The notes: generated by a model not told the origin, from the sequence alone. DNA of 64,000 bases from Acholeplasma sp. CAG:878 (GCA_000432255.1 HF989903.1:1-64000); one strand, 5' to 3'. Counted from the stretch's first letter, positions 1-7,840 are shown. Translations and numbers: made by a program.

Positions 1-8
1 CTATAAAT

Positions 9-68
9 ACTAGAAAAAATAGTTCTTGTGGAAGTGGAAAGAGTATAAGAACTGTTGTGGAAAATAAT
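9..68 (+). pseudogene. Decayed SEC-C zinc-binding tail (remnant 1)
   Basis: The sequence encodes a CGSGK segment and then, after a one-base frame shift, YKNCCGK and a stop. Together these spell the SEC-C zinc-binding tail found at the C-terminus of SecA and related proteins. The gene body would lie left of the window, so this could be the damaged end of a real gene or a scar left by an integration event. Two similar tails occur at 5031-5189 and 6467-6580, and each is followed closely by the motif AAAATAAGG. Confidence 0.6.
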
Positions 69-76
69 TCGCAATA

Positions 77-91
77 CCTTATAAAATAAGG
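77..91. other. Putative attachment-site motif (AAAATAAGG family)
   Basis: CCTTATAAAATAAGG is an imperfect palindrome (CCTTA/TAAGG around five bases) placed between the SEC-C remnant and the integrase arm-type repeats. A near copy, CCTTGTAAAATAAGG, lies at 5311-5325, and related TAAAATAAGGG strings follow the SEC-C remnants at about 5200 and 6583. Its position suggests a tyrosine-recombinase crossover site. That function is inferred from repetition only. Confidence 0.35.
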
Positions 92-120
92 GTTTGTAAA
101 AAATAAAGAATTAAAGAAAT

Positions 121-236
121 TGTCCACAGATGACAAAATGTCCACATCTTGTCCACATAAATATAAATTTGTGAACAAGAATTGATAAAACCTATATAAA
201 TTAAGGGATTATCTACGTGGACATATATTGTGGACA
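121..236. repeat. Cluster of TGTCCACA repeats (putative integrase arm sites)
   Basis: TGTCCACA occurs directly at 121-128, 139-146 and 150-157. In inverted orientation it occurs at 216-223 (one mismatch) and 229-236. The cluster lies just upstream of the integrase start at 314. A matching cluster sits beyond the integrase end at 4988-5015. Tn916-type integrases bind such arm-type repeats near both element ends, so these are probably arm sites of the element that carried this integrase. The resemblance to a DnaA box (TTATCCACA) was considered and judged less likely. Confidence 0.5.
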
Positions 237-313
237 AAGTTATATAAATGTCAGCATTCGTAAATGTTGGCATTTTTTCGTTCACTAAATGAATTAGTGA
301 AGGAGAGATAATT

Positions 314-565
314 ATGGTAAGCGTTAGAAAACGTGGAAAGGTATATGAATACCGTTTTGAAATTGCAACAGTTGAGGGAACTAGAAAATGGATAACAAAG
401 TCTGGTTATCCAACAAAGTCGGAAGCATTTAAGGAGGGTGCCAAAGCATATAATGACTTTTACTATAATGGAACTAAAACTCAATTAAAAGAAAAGATGT
501 CTTATGCAGACTTTTTAGATTTTTGGTCTCACATCATTTACAACTATACATTTAAATTAATTTAA
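314..565 (+). pseudogene. Tyrosine integrase, N-terminal fragment
   Basis: Starts at ATG 314 after AAGGAGAG. The roughly 70 recognisable residues (starting MVSVRKRGKVYEYRFEIA) match the N-terminal arm-binding domain and the start of the SAM-like core-binding domain of Tn916-family integrases. Homology stops near SYADFLDFW. The remaining residues to the stop look random, so the gene is cut at about 530. The catalytic half lies at about 4190-4858 on the same strand, with an ABC exporter operon and an antisense TrpRS fragment in between. The segment linking the two halves (about 100-150 residues) is missing, so this is an insertion plus deletion rather than a simple split. Confidence 0.8.
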
Positions 566-683
566 ACACAAATTATTAAAATTATTATATAACCATTGAT
601 TTTTAATATTATATCCTATATAATTTACTTAGAAGATTAAATCAATTATTACTATAATTATCTTATTATAAGGAGATGATAAT

Positions 684-1385
684 ATGGCCTACATAGAATT
701 TAAAAATGTAGATAAAATTTATAAAATGGGAGAAGTAGAAATCAAAGCCTTAAAAGACACAACATTTGAAATAGAAAAAGGCGAACTAGTATGTATATTA
801 GGACCTTCAGGAGCAGGAAAAACTACTTGTCTAAACATTTTAGGAGGGATGGACACACTAACAAATGGAAAGGTTATTGTTGATGGAGTTAGAATTGATA
901 AACTTAAAGAAAAAGATCTTATAAAATATAGAAGAAATGATATTGGATTTGTTTTTCAATTTTATAATTTAATACAAAATATGAATGTACTTGAAAATGT
1001 TGAACTTGCCACTCAATTATGTAAAGACTCATTAGACCCAAATTTAATACTAAATAAAGTAGGATTAAAAATGAGAAAAAATAATTTTCCTTCACAACTT
1101 TCAGGCGGAGAACAACAAAGAGTAGCCATAGCAAGAGCAATATGTAAAAATCCAAAGCTGCTTTTATGTGATGAACCAACTGGAGCATTAGATTATAAAA
1201 CAGGAAAACAAATATTAAAATTACTACAAGATACCTGTAGAAATGAAAAAATGACTGTTATCATTATTACACATAATTCAGCAATTAGTCCAATGGCAGA
1301 CAAAATAATTAAATTTAAAAATGGCGCAGTTAGTGATATAATTATAAATAAAACTCCAAAAAATATAGCGGATATTGAGTGGTAA
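684..1385 (+). CDS. ABC transporter ATP-binding protein (MacB/LolD type)
   Basis: A 233-residue ATPase of the antimicrobial-peptide/lipoprotein-export ABC class. Visible motifs are Walker A GPSGAGKTT near residue 42, a Q-loop (FVFQFYN) near 92, the signature LSGGEQQRVAIARA near 140 and Walker B LLLCDEPTGALD near 163, followed by the H-loop THN. ATG 684 is preceded by AAGGAGATGA. The gene ends inside the start region of the FtsX-type permease that follows, so the two form one operon encoding an efflux or lipid/peptide-handling transporter at the cytoplasmic membrane. The substrate cannot be read from sequence. The operon splits an integrase gene, so it probably arrived by insertion. Confidence 0.9.
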   Translation: MAYIEFKNVDKIYKMGEVEIKALKDTTFEIEKGELVCILGPSGAGKTTCLNILGGMDTLTNGKVIVDGVRIDKLKEKDLIKYRRNDIGFVFQFYNLIQNMNVLENVELATQLCKDSLDPNLILNKVGLKMRKNNFPSQLSGGEQQRVAIARAICKNPKLLLCDEPTGALDYKTGKQILKLLQDTCRNEKMTVIIITHNSAISPMADKIIKFKNGAVSDIIINKTPKNIADIEW

Positions 1386-1386
1386 T

Positions 1387-3849
1387 ATGAAAAGCATGCT
1401 AATAAAACATATATTTATTAAAATAAAAGCTAATTATAAAAGATTTTTATCTTTATTATCTATGGCACTATTAGGAGTAGGATTTTATTCAGGTATTCAA
1501 GCATGTAGTCCAGATATGCTAAAAACATTAGATAATTTTTATGATAATAATAATGTTTACGACATAGAAATTACATCAAATCTAGGAATGACAGAAGAAA
1601 ATTTAAAAGACATATCAAAAATAAATAATGTGGAAAAAGCTATTGGAATATATACAAAAGATGTTTATTTAAATACCAATAACGAAAAATATGTATTAAA
1701 ATTAATTGCACTAAATAATGAAATAAATAAAGTTTATTTAGAAGAAGGAAAATTACCCAATAACAACAATGAAATAGCAGTAGAAAAATCATTATTAAAT
1801 GATAATAACTTAAAAATTAATGATAACATAAATATTGAAAATAAAAATTATAAAATCGTTGGCACAATTATAAGTCCACTATATTTTTCAACAGAAAAGT
1901 CAAATACAACACTTGGAAGTGGAAAAATAGATTACTATGCATATTTAATAGAAGATGAAATAAAAAACGAAGTGTATTCAAATATTTATATAAATGTATC
2001 AAATGCTAAAAAAGAATTAACAAATAGCGATAAATATAAATCACTTGTCAAAGAAGTAACAAATAGTATTGAAAAAATAAAAGCAGAAAAAGAAAAAGAT
2101 AGATATAATGAATTATATGGGGATATTATAAAAAATAGTAAAAAATATGGAATAAGCATTGATCAAACCAAATTCATTAAACCAAAATGGTATATTCAAA
2201 ACAGATTAAATAACGAATCATATAAAGAACTTATAAATGCAAGTGATAATATTAAAAAGCTAGGAAATATTTTTCCTTTAATATTTTTTGCAATATCAAT
2301 ATTAGTAAGTCTTATATCAATGATGAGAATGATTGAAGAAGATAGAACAGAAAACGGAACTTTAAAATCATTAGGATATAACAATTTTGAAATAACACTA
2401 AAATATATCATATATTCCTTACTTGCAACAATTATTGGAAGTATATCTGGTGTTTTTATTGGTTCTTACTTAATACCATATGTAATTTGGAATATATACA
2501 AAAAATTATTCTTTATACCTAAATTCATATATTTAATTAATAGTAGTTTTAATGCATTAGGATTACTAATATGTACACTTTGTATATGTGGAACAGCAAT
2601 ATTTGTTTGTATTCATAACTTAAAAGAAAAACCCGCTAATTTAATGAGACCAAAAAATCCAAAAAGTGGCAAAAAAATATTTATAGAAAAAATAAACTTT
2701 ATATGGAAAAAAATAAAATTTTCAGAAAAAATAACAATTAGAAATATTTTTAGATATAAAGCAAGAGTATTTACTACAATTTTTGGAATCGCTGGATGTA
2801 CAGCATTAATATTAGCAGGTTTCGGATTAAAAGATTCAATAAAAGAAGTAACTAATTATCAATTTAATAATATATTTAAATATGATAAAACTTTAATAAT
2901 TAACGAAAATAAGGATTATAACCTAATCAAAAACTATATAACTAATGACAATGATATAAATAAATTTACAGAAGTTAATACACAAACAATTACAGTAGAA
3001 TATAACAATAAAGAACAAGATGTAACCTTAGTTACTCCAAATAACTTTAAAGAATTAAAAAACATAATATATTTATCTAATATAGATGATGGCAAAGAAA
3101 TTGAAGAACCTCCATATAATACTTGTATTATAAGTGAAAAAACATCAAAACTATTAAATATTAAAATTGGAGACACACTAGCAATAATAAATAACGAAAA
3201 TAATAATAAAGAAATAAAAGTATCTTATATTACAAAAAATTATATTAATCAATATATATATATAACAAAAGAAACATACAATAATATATTTAATAATTAT
3301 AATATTAATTCATTTTTAGTAGATTTAAAAGAAATAAATAACGAAGAAAAAGAATCGTTTGATACAAAATATATTAGCGAAGGATATGTAAGTGCAATAG
3401 TTAACAACGAAGATATTAAAAATTCTATAAATGACATGTTATCATCAATAGATTCTATCGTAGCAATTCTAATTATCGCAGCAACTGCACTTGCCTTTGT
3501 TGTATTATATAATTTATCAAACATTAATATTAGTGAAAGAAAAAGAGAAATAGCAACATTAAAAGTACTAGGATTCTATCCAAAAGAAGTTGATAAATAC
3601 ATTAACAGTGAAACATTTATATTAACAACAATAGGAATAATAATTGGATTAATATTTGGTTCTTATTTAAGCCATTTTATTATATCAACATGTGAACCAG
3701 ATTATATAATGTTTGATAGAAATGTTTTTGCTATAAGTTATATTTATTCAATACTGATAACAACAACATTTACCATTATTGTAAATATTGTTACACATTT
3801 TAATTTAAAAAAAATAAATATGATTGAATCATTAAAAAATGTTGAATAA
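1387..3849 (+). CDS. FtsX-family ABC transporter permease
   Basis: About 820 residues with the arrangement of MacB/YtrF-type exporters having two FtsX modules: an N-terminal transmembrane helix (residues about 15-35), a large extracytoplasmic domain, a block of three to four helices (about 300-420), a second helix near 455-475, another extracytoplasmic domain and a final block of helices (about 690-815). ATG 1387 is chosen; it lies 2 nt past the TAA of the upstream ATPase, which implies coupling. A TTG at 1375 is possible but lies within the previous gene. It is very rich in Asn, Lys and Ile, like the window as a whole. Function follows the paired ATPase and the substrate is unknown. Confidence 0.85.
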   Translation: MKSMLIKHIFIKIKANYKRFLSLLSMALLGVGFYSGIQACSPDMLKTLDNFYDNNNVYDIEITSNLGMTEENLKDISKINNVEKAIGIYTKDVYLNTNNEKYVLKLIALNNEINKVYLEEGKLPNNNNEIAVEKSLLNDNNLKINDNINIENKNYKIVGTIISPLYFSTEKSNTTLGSGKIDYYAYLIEDEIKNEVYSNIYINVSNAKKELTNSDKYKSLVKEVTNSIEKIKAEKEKDRYNELYGDIIKNSKKYGISIDQTKFIKPKWYIQNRLNNESYKELINASDNIKKLGNIFPLIFFAISILVSLISMMRMIEEDRTENGTLKSLGYNNFEITLKYIIYSLLATIIGSISGVFIGSYLIPYVIWNIYKKLFFIPKFIYLINSSFNALGLLICTLCICGTAIFVCIHNLKEKPANLMRPKNPKSGKKIFIEKINFIWKKIKFSEKITIRNIFRYKARVFTTIFGIAGCTALILAGFGLKDSIKEVTNYQFNNIFKYDKTLIINENKDYNLIKNYITNDNDINKFTEVNTQTITVEYNNKEQDVTLVTPNNFKELKNIIYLSNIDDGKEIEEPPYNTCIISEKTSKLLNIKIGDTLAIINNENNNKEIKVSYITKNYINQYIYITKETYNNIFNNYNINSFLVDLKEINNEEKESFDTKYISEGYVSAIVNNEDIKNSINDMLSSIDSIVAILIIAATALAFVVLYNLSNINISERKREIATLKVLGFYPKEVDKYINSETFILTTIGIIIGLIFGSYLSHFIISTCEPDYIMFDRNVFAISYIYSILITTTFTIIVNIVTHFNLKKINMIESLKNVE

Positions 3850-3858
3850 TCAAATTAA

Positions 3859-3887
3859 AAATCAAACCTTATTAGTTTGATTTTTAT
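3859..3887. terminator. Rho-independent terminator after the ABC operon
   Basis: AAATCAAAC and GTTTGATTT form a 9-bp stem with a seven-base loop followed by a T run. It lies 10 bases after the permease stop and may serve both strands, because the antisense TrpRS fragment ends at 3893. Confidence 0.8.
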
Positions 3888-3892
3888 TAATA

Positions 3893-4171
3893 CTACTTAT
3901 CTAAGTAATCTAATTTCATGCTTGCTCTAACTTTTTTCATAGTTTCTTCAGCTTGTTTTTTAGCAGCAATTGTACCCTCTTGTAGTATTTTTTTTACTTC
4001 TTCCCTATTATTTTCATAATAACTTCTTTTTTCTCTATAATCTTTTAAAAATTCAGTCATATTATTTATAAGTTCTTTCTTACATTGAACGCAACCTCTA
4101 CTACCAGTCTTACATTCATTACAAATAGTATCTAAATTATCGTTATTAATAATTTTATGATAATGACACAT
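3893..4171 (-). pseudogene. Tryptophanyl-tRNA synthetase, C-terminal fragment
   Basis: The 92 residues match only the C-terminal end of TrpRS: a CNECKTGSRGCVQCKKELI-like stretch, then an alpha-helical segment with FLKDYREKRSYY and EGTIAAKKQAEETMKKVR. These correspond to the family's conserved C..G..GC..CK block and the final helices. The Rossmann fold with HIGH and KMSKS is absent, and homology begins abruptly at the left ABC/integrase junction. It therefore cannot be an active enzyme, and a complete trpS must exist elsewhere. It may be passenger DNA carried in with the ABC operon. An intact internal ATG leaves open a small expressed tail-only protein, but I see no clear ribosome site. Confidence 0.75.
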
Positions 4172-4187
4172 TTACTTGTGTCTTTTT
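4165..4187 (+). terminator. Possible short terminator at the integrase junction
   Basis: GACACA and TGTGTC form a 6-bp stem followed by five T on the plus strand. The stem overlaps the start of the antisense TrpRS fragment. It is short, so its activity is doubtful. Confidence 0.35.
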
Positions 4188-4192
4188 AACTT

Positions 4193-4858
4193 CTTGCTAT
4201 ACGGGTATGAGAACAGGAGAAGTATGTGGATTGACTTGGGATGATATTGATTTTGAAAAAGAAACTATAAATATACAACATAATGTTTATGATAAACCGA
4301 AAGATGGAAAAGGTAGATGGTATATTGGAACTACAAAAACAGAAACAGGAACTAGAAAAATTCATTTAAGTCAAACCTTAAAGATAGCATTACAAAATTA
4401 TAAAAAGAAACAAGATTATTTTAAAAAGATATATGGAAGAAGATATATTTACTATAATGTTGAAGATGTTAAAAATCAGTCTGGTAAAGTAGTTGAACAT
4501 AGAATAGTAAGAGAGGAATTAAGTAATAAAGATTCTAAAAAAATAAATTTAATATTCATGAGAGAAAACGGTTTATATCTTGGAACAGATATTACTAGAA
4601 TACCATTTAAAATAATTCATAATGAGTTAGGTATAAAGAAATGTAGATTTTATGATTTAAGAGGCTACCAAAATATTAAATAATGGAGTAGAGATAAGAG
4701 ATGTCGCTGATTTACTTGGACATAAGAATATTGAAACAACAGAAAACTTTTATATATCTAGTACAGAAGATTCAAGAAAATATGCAACAGAAATATTTGA
4801 TAATATATCAAAATCAGAAACAATAAATAAGATTATAGAATATAAAATTGATTTTTGA
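4193..4858 (+). pseudogene. Tyrosine integrase, catalytic-domain fragment
   Basis: Reading YTGMRTGEVCGLTWDDID gives the first catalytic Arg box of a Tn916/phage-type integrase. Downstream are KTETGTRKI (the beta-hairpin Lys region), a DLRG box, then after a frame shift near 4665 an ATKILNNGVEIRDVADLLGH segment, and the C-terminal NFYIS with the Tyr nucleophile. The shift puts a stop at 4681-4683 in the first frame, and the second frame ends at TGA 4856-4858. The box-2 His position is damaged. The N-terminal half is at 314. The gene is dead through insertion, deletion and frameshift. Confidence 0.8.
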
Positions 4859-4987
4859 TTTTACTTGGATTCGTTGACTATAAAAATCTAATATTATATA
4901 ATATATACGAATTACAAATGTGTAATTTATTTAATCGCATATTTGTTTATTCTATTATTATATAGTAGAATGATTGCAGTGAACGGA

Positions 4988-5015
4988 TGTGGACAATGTC
5001 CACAATTTGTCCACA
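4988..5015. repeat. Second TGTCCACA cluster (putative arm sites)
   Basis: TGTGGACA at 4988-4995, TGTCCACA at 4997-5004 and TGTCCACA at 5008-5015. They mirror the cluster at 121-236 on the other side of the broken integrase, which is what two-ended arm-type binding sites of one integrative element would look like. The roughly 20-bp spacing between sites in the left cluster is not repeated here. Confidence 0.45.
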
Positions 5016-5030
5016 TTAGAAAATACTTAT

Positions 5031-5189
5031 AGTACAAATAATACAATAAATACAAATAATACAGATGATACCTAATACCAGAATACAATAAATACAGATA
5101 ATACTATAAGTACAAATAATACTGATAATATAGGATTTTAAACTTCATGTGGTTCGGGAAAAAAATATAAAAATTGTTGTGGTAAATAA
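5031..5189 (+). pseudogene. Decayed Asn/Thr-rich linker with SEC-C tail (remnant 2)
   Basis: One frame reads an Asn-Thr repeat linker (NTINTNNTDDT and similar units), interrupted by two stops, and ends in an intact SEC-C motif SCGSGKKYKNCCGK before TAA 5187-5189. Frame is kept across all 53 codons despite the stops, so this is the decayed 3' end of a gene with a low-complexity linker and a zinc-binding tail. At DNA level the linker is a degenerate AATACAAATA-type tandem repeat. Confidence 0.6.
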
Positions 5190-5195
5190 ACTCAC

Positions 5196-5228
5196 AAACC
5201 CGCATAAAATAAGGGATTGCGGGTTTTT
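5196..5228 (+). terminator. Terminator after SEC-C remnant 2
   Basis: AAACCCGC pairs with GCGGGTTT and is followed by TTTTT. The loop contains the TAAAATAAGGG string shared with the other SEC-C remnants. Confidence 0.65.
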
Positions 5229-5310
5229 CTATGATTACAATATTTAGGTGATTTTAAGTATGTCTTTTATTCTAGATAAGTTTTAGATAAGCAATTAAAT
5301 CTTTGCAAAT

Positions 5311-5325
5311 CCTTGTAAAATAAGG
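5311..5325. other. Second copy of the AAAATAAGG attachment-like motif
   Basis: CCTTGTAAAATAAGG differs at one base from the motif at 77-91. TAGATAAG-type words surround it (about 5275-5295 and 5375-5390) and recur at about 6432 beyond the Qng1 gene. This suggests that the 5.3-6.45 kb segment is itself a small insertion. Confidence 0.35.
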
Positions 5326-5469
5326 TTAAACGCATATTAAAAAATAATTTTCAAATTGAATATAAAACGTATCTAAAAATTATCTAAATTGTAATTTATT
5401 ACTCAAAAGTGGTAATAACCAAAATTAATAGTAGCAATATATGGTATAATTTATATAGGAGTTGATACT

Positions 5470-6399
5470 ATGAATTTAATAGATTATTTAAATAATAGCT
5501 ATAAATTTGTTTGTGATAATTCTGAAAATGTGAAAATTAATTATAGCAAGATTGATGAAATGATAGATCAAATTAGAAATTCATCGGTTGCTTATTGGCT
5601 AGATTCAAATCCGTATGGTTTAATGGATATGGATGTAGAAAGTATAGTTAATTTCTTATTTATATATCATGCAATAGGAGATTATTGTTTTTGGGGAGAT
5701 CCTAAATGGGAAATCCAAACGGATTTAGGAACAATGGATGGCTCTTATGCAATAATGTATTTAATACTAAACAGGTTTAAATCAAATAATAATTTTGAAA
5801 TGAGTCCTGATGAATTTAAAGAATTATTAAAAGGTAATGTAACTATTCCACTATTTGAAGATAGATATAGTAATTTAGTTGAAATGAATAATTTACTTAA
5901 AAGAAGTGGAAAATCATTTTATGAACTTATTAAAGATTTAAATGTCGATAGTCAACTTTTTGAATTTATAGTTAGTAATCTAGATTATTTCAAAGATGAA
6001 TCTACATATGATGGAGAAGAAGTATTATTTTATAAAAGAGCACAGTTATTAACTTCTGATATACTTCATGTAAGAGAAAAGAAAGAACAAATTGATGTTG
6101 ACTATTCTCATCTAATTGGATGTGCGGATTATAAAATACCTCAAGTAATGAGATGTTATGGAATGCTAGGATTTAGTGATAGTCTTGCTGATAGAGTAGA
6201 TAGTAAAGTAGAAATTGAAGATGGCTCAATTGAGGAAATAGAAATTAGAGCAAATACATTAAAAGTAATTGATTACATTTATAAAAAATTAGATAAAAAA
6301 TATTCTCGCATGGATATAAATGATTTTATTTGGTTGTTAGGTCAAGATAAATCAAAAATGACAAAACCATATCATAGGACACTTACAAAGCATTATTAG
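5470..6399 (+). CDS. Queuosine 5'-phosphate nucleosidase, Qng1/DUF2419 family
   Basis: 309 residues, close to the family's usual length. Members release queuine base from queuosine 5'-monophosphate, so queuosine from degraded tRNA can be reused in tRNA anticodon modification. Supporting features are an N-terminal region with NSSVAYWLDSNPYG (about 35-50), a FWGDPKWEI segment (about 80) and a C-terminal ADYKIPQVMRCYG block (about 220) with EIEIRANTLKVIDYIY (about 260), all typical of DUF2419. ATG 5470 follows TAGGAG. It stands alone between integration scars, with no queuine synthesis or Tgt genes nearby, so horizontal gain is likely. The salvage role comes from family knowledge, not from context. 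Confidence 0.8.
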   Translation: MNLIDYLNNSYKFVCDNSENVKINYSKIDEMIDQIRNSSVAYWLDSNPYGLMDMDVESIVNFLFIYHAIGDYCFWGDPKWEIQTDLGTMDGSYAIMYLILNRFKSNNNFEMSPDEFKELLKGNVTIPLFEDRYSNLVEMNNLLKRSGKSFYELIKDLNVDSQLFEFIVSNLDYFKDESTYDGEEVLFYKRAQLLTSDILHVREKKEQIDVDYSHLIGCADYKIPQVMRCYGMLGFSDSLADRVDSKVEIEDGSIEEIEIRANTLKVIDYIYKKLDKKYSRMDINDFIWLLGQDKSKMTKPYHRTLTKHY

Positions 6400-6466
6400 A
6401 TAATTGTAATTTATTAAAATTCGTTATTTTTTAGATAAGTTCTGCTAGGTTTGTCGAGTGCTATGG

Positions 6467-6580
6467 AGTGCTCCCAAGTACCGAATTAACGAGCCAATTG
6501 CTCAGAAAAGCTCTCAAAATTCCTAATACAAAGGTCCTTGTGGTTCGGGAAAAAAGTATAAACAATGTTGCGGAAAGTAG
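6467..6580 (+). pseudogene. Decayed SEC-C tail (remnant 3)
   Basis: An in-frame stretch beginning SAPKYRINEPIAQKSSQNS reaches one TAA and then continues with GPCGSGKKYKQCCGK and a TAG stop at 6578-6580. It looks like the last 38 codons of a protein with a SEC-C tail, with a single nonsense codon. TATAAAATAAGGG follows directly. It is the third copy of this pattern in 6.6 kb. Confidence 0.6.
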
Positions 6581-6688
6581 TATAAAATAAGGGACTAAAA
6601 GGTTTTTTGAACTTTTAAAAATTTGTACATAATTAAAATTTGTGCTCATAAAAATTAAAAAAACTGTTAAAATCATTGAAAAATAAGG

Positions 6689-6721
6689 AATGTTATCACA
6701 GAAAACGTGATAACATTTTTC
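6689..6721 (+). terminator. Strong hairpin terminator
   Basis: AATGTTATCAC and GTGATAACATT form an 11-bp stem with a seven-base loop followed by T residues. It separates the insertion scars from the AbiEi gene. Confidence 0.8.
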
Positions 6722-6776
6722 TTTTGACAAATAGAAATGTAAAATTTAAAGAAAATAATATAAATTTGTTCCAAAT

Positions 6777-6792
6777 AACATACATATATGTT
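6777..6792. promoter_or_regulatory. Possible AbiEi autoregulatory operator
   Basis: AACATACATATATGTT is an inverted repeat (AACATA/TATGTT with a four-base centre) 30 bases upstream of the antitoxin start. AbiEi antitoxins repress their own operon by binding inverted repeats, so an operator here is plausible. No protein-binding evidence is available from sequence. Confidence 0.4.
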
Positions 6793-6822
6793 ATAGTTGT
6801 ATGTAGAAAGGAACTAATATTT

Positions 6823-7416
6823 ATGAATAAAGAAGAACAAATTTTAAAACTTATAGAAGATAACAATGGAGTTATTACAACTAAAGAAATTGCTCAAAAT
6901 GATATTAACAGAGTGTTTTTAACTAGATTAGTTAATAAAGGACAATTGGAAAGAGTAAAAAATGGTTTATATATATTGCCTTCTACTTGGGGTGATGAAT
7001 ATTTTAATTTAACTTATGGAAATAATGCTGTATTTTCGTATGAAACTGCTTTATACTTTTTAAATTTATGTGAGACTGTACCAAGCACATATCATATTAC
7101 AGTAAATAGAGGATATAATGGAAGTTTAAAAAAATATGATAATGTTAGATTACATTATGTAAAAAAGGAAATATTTGAAATAGGAAAGATGACTATTAAA
7201 AGTCCACAAGGACAAAATATCCTTTGTTATAATGCAGAAAGATGTATATGTGATTTATTAAGAGATAAAGATAATAAAGATATTGAAACTATAAAATATG
7301 CTATTACTGAGTATTTAAATAATAAAAAGGAAAGAGATTTACCAAAGCTTATGGAATATGCTAAAAAGTTTAATGTCGAAGATGATATAAACAAGTATTT
7401 GGAGGTGTTAATGTAG
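6823..7416 (+). CDS. abiEi: AbiEi-type antitoxin (type IV toxin-antitoxin)
   Basis: 197 residues from ATG 6823, chosen because AAAGGA precedes it; the longer upstream reading lacks a ribosome site. The N-terminal winged helix (residues about 1-55, including ITTKEIAQNDINRVFLTRLV and VKNGLYILP) is the AbiEi_4 DNA-binding domain. The C-terminal domain holds the conserved FSYETALYFLNL, HITV and CYNAERCICDLLR segments. In intact systems it represses the operon and counteracts the AbiEii nucleotidyltransferase toxin. Its stop overlaps the GTG start of the toxin gene, the usual coupling. The toxin is truncated after about 40 codons, leaving an orphan antitoxin. Confidence 0.88.
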   Translation: MNKEEQILKLIEDNNGVITTKEIAQNDINRVFLTRLVNKGQLERVKNGLYILPSTWGDEYFNLTYGNNAVFSYETALYFLNLCETVPSTYHITVNRGYNGSLKKYDNVRLHYVKKEIFEIGKMTIKSPQGQNILCYNAERCICDLLRDKDNKDIETIKYAITEYLNNKKERDLPKLMEYAKKFNVEDDINKYLEVLM

Positions 7417-7571
7417 TGTTAGATGCAGAAAATTTAAAAATAAAAATTAAGACTAAAGCACATGAAAATAATTTAGAACATCAAGATATAATGCAAATGT
7501 ATTTTTTTGAAAGATTATTATATCGTATATCAAAACTTAAAATATATTTCATAAAAATCTCCTTTCTTTAA
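7416..7571 (+). pseudogene. abiEii: AbiEii toxin, N-terminal fragment
   Basis: GTG 7416 shares a base with the antitoxin's TAG and follows GGAGGTG. About 40 residues match the AbiEii/AbiGii N-terminus (VLDAENLKIKIKTKA, then QMYFFERLLYRISK). Homology ends abruptly and a stop follows 11 codons later. The GSxKR-like nucleotidyltransferase core is missing, so the protein cannot be a functional toxin. The following 270 bases to 7840 hold no gene that I can recognise. Confidence 0.8.
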
Positions 7572-7840
7572 TATTTCAGTTAACAACATATTGAATTACC
7601 TATATTCCTACATGCTTAATCATCCGAACTCTAATATTAAAATTAGTTTCCATTATCTACAACCAAATTAATAAATAATTATATGGCAGACATTCAAAAA
7701 TACGCACTCGAAGTGCCTGTTATAATCCGTCTTTACCGATGTTTGTTATAATAACAAAAAACATAAAAAAATCAAAATTCTAACTTTGAAATCTTTATGT
7801 TTAACATTATACATGATATAATTAATATGAGGTTGATATT

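Noticed and set aside
121..236. DnaA-box cluster or replication origin
   Set aside because: TTGTCCACA resembles a DnaA box, but the sites also occur in inverted form on both sides of a broken integrase, and no dnaA, dnaN or AT-rich unwinding pattern stands out from the already AT-rich background.
919..1188. Antisense open frames inside strong genes (here opposite the ABC ATPase; also 34635-34985 and 59191-59601)
   Set aside because: They lie opposite clearly conserved genes, lack ribosome sites and have low-complexity translations.
3893..4171. Functional tryptophanyl-tRNA synthetase
   Set aside because: Only the last 92 residues are present; the catalytic HIGH and KMSKS region is missing.
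5031..5145. CRISPR or regulatory tandem repeat
   Set aside because: The AATACAAATA-type repeats are short, have no spacers and encode an Asn-Thr linker in frame with a SEC-C tail.
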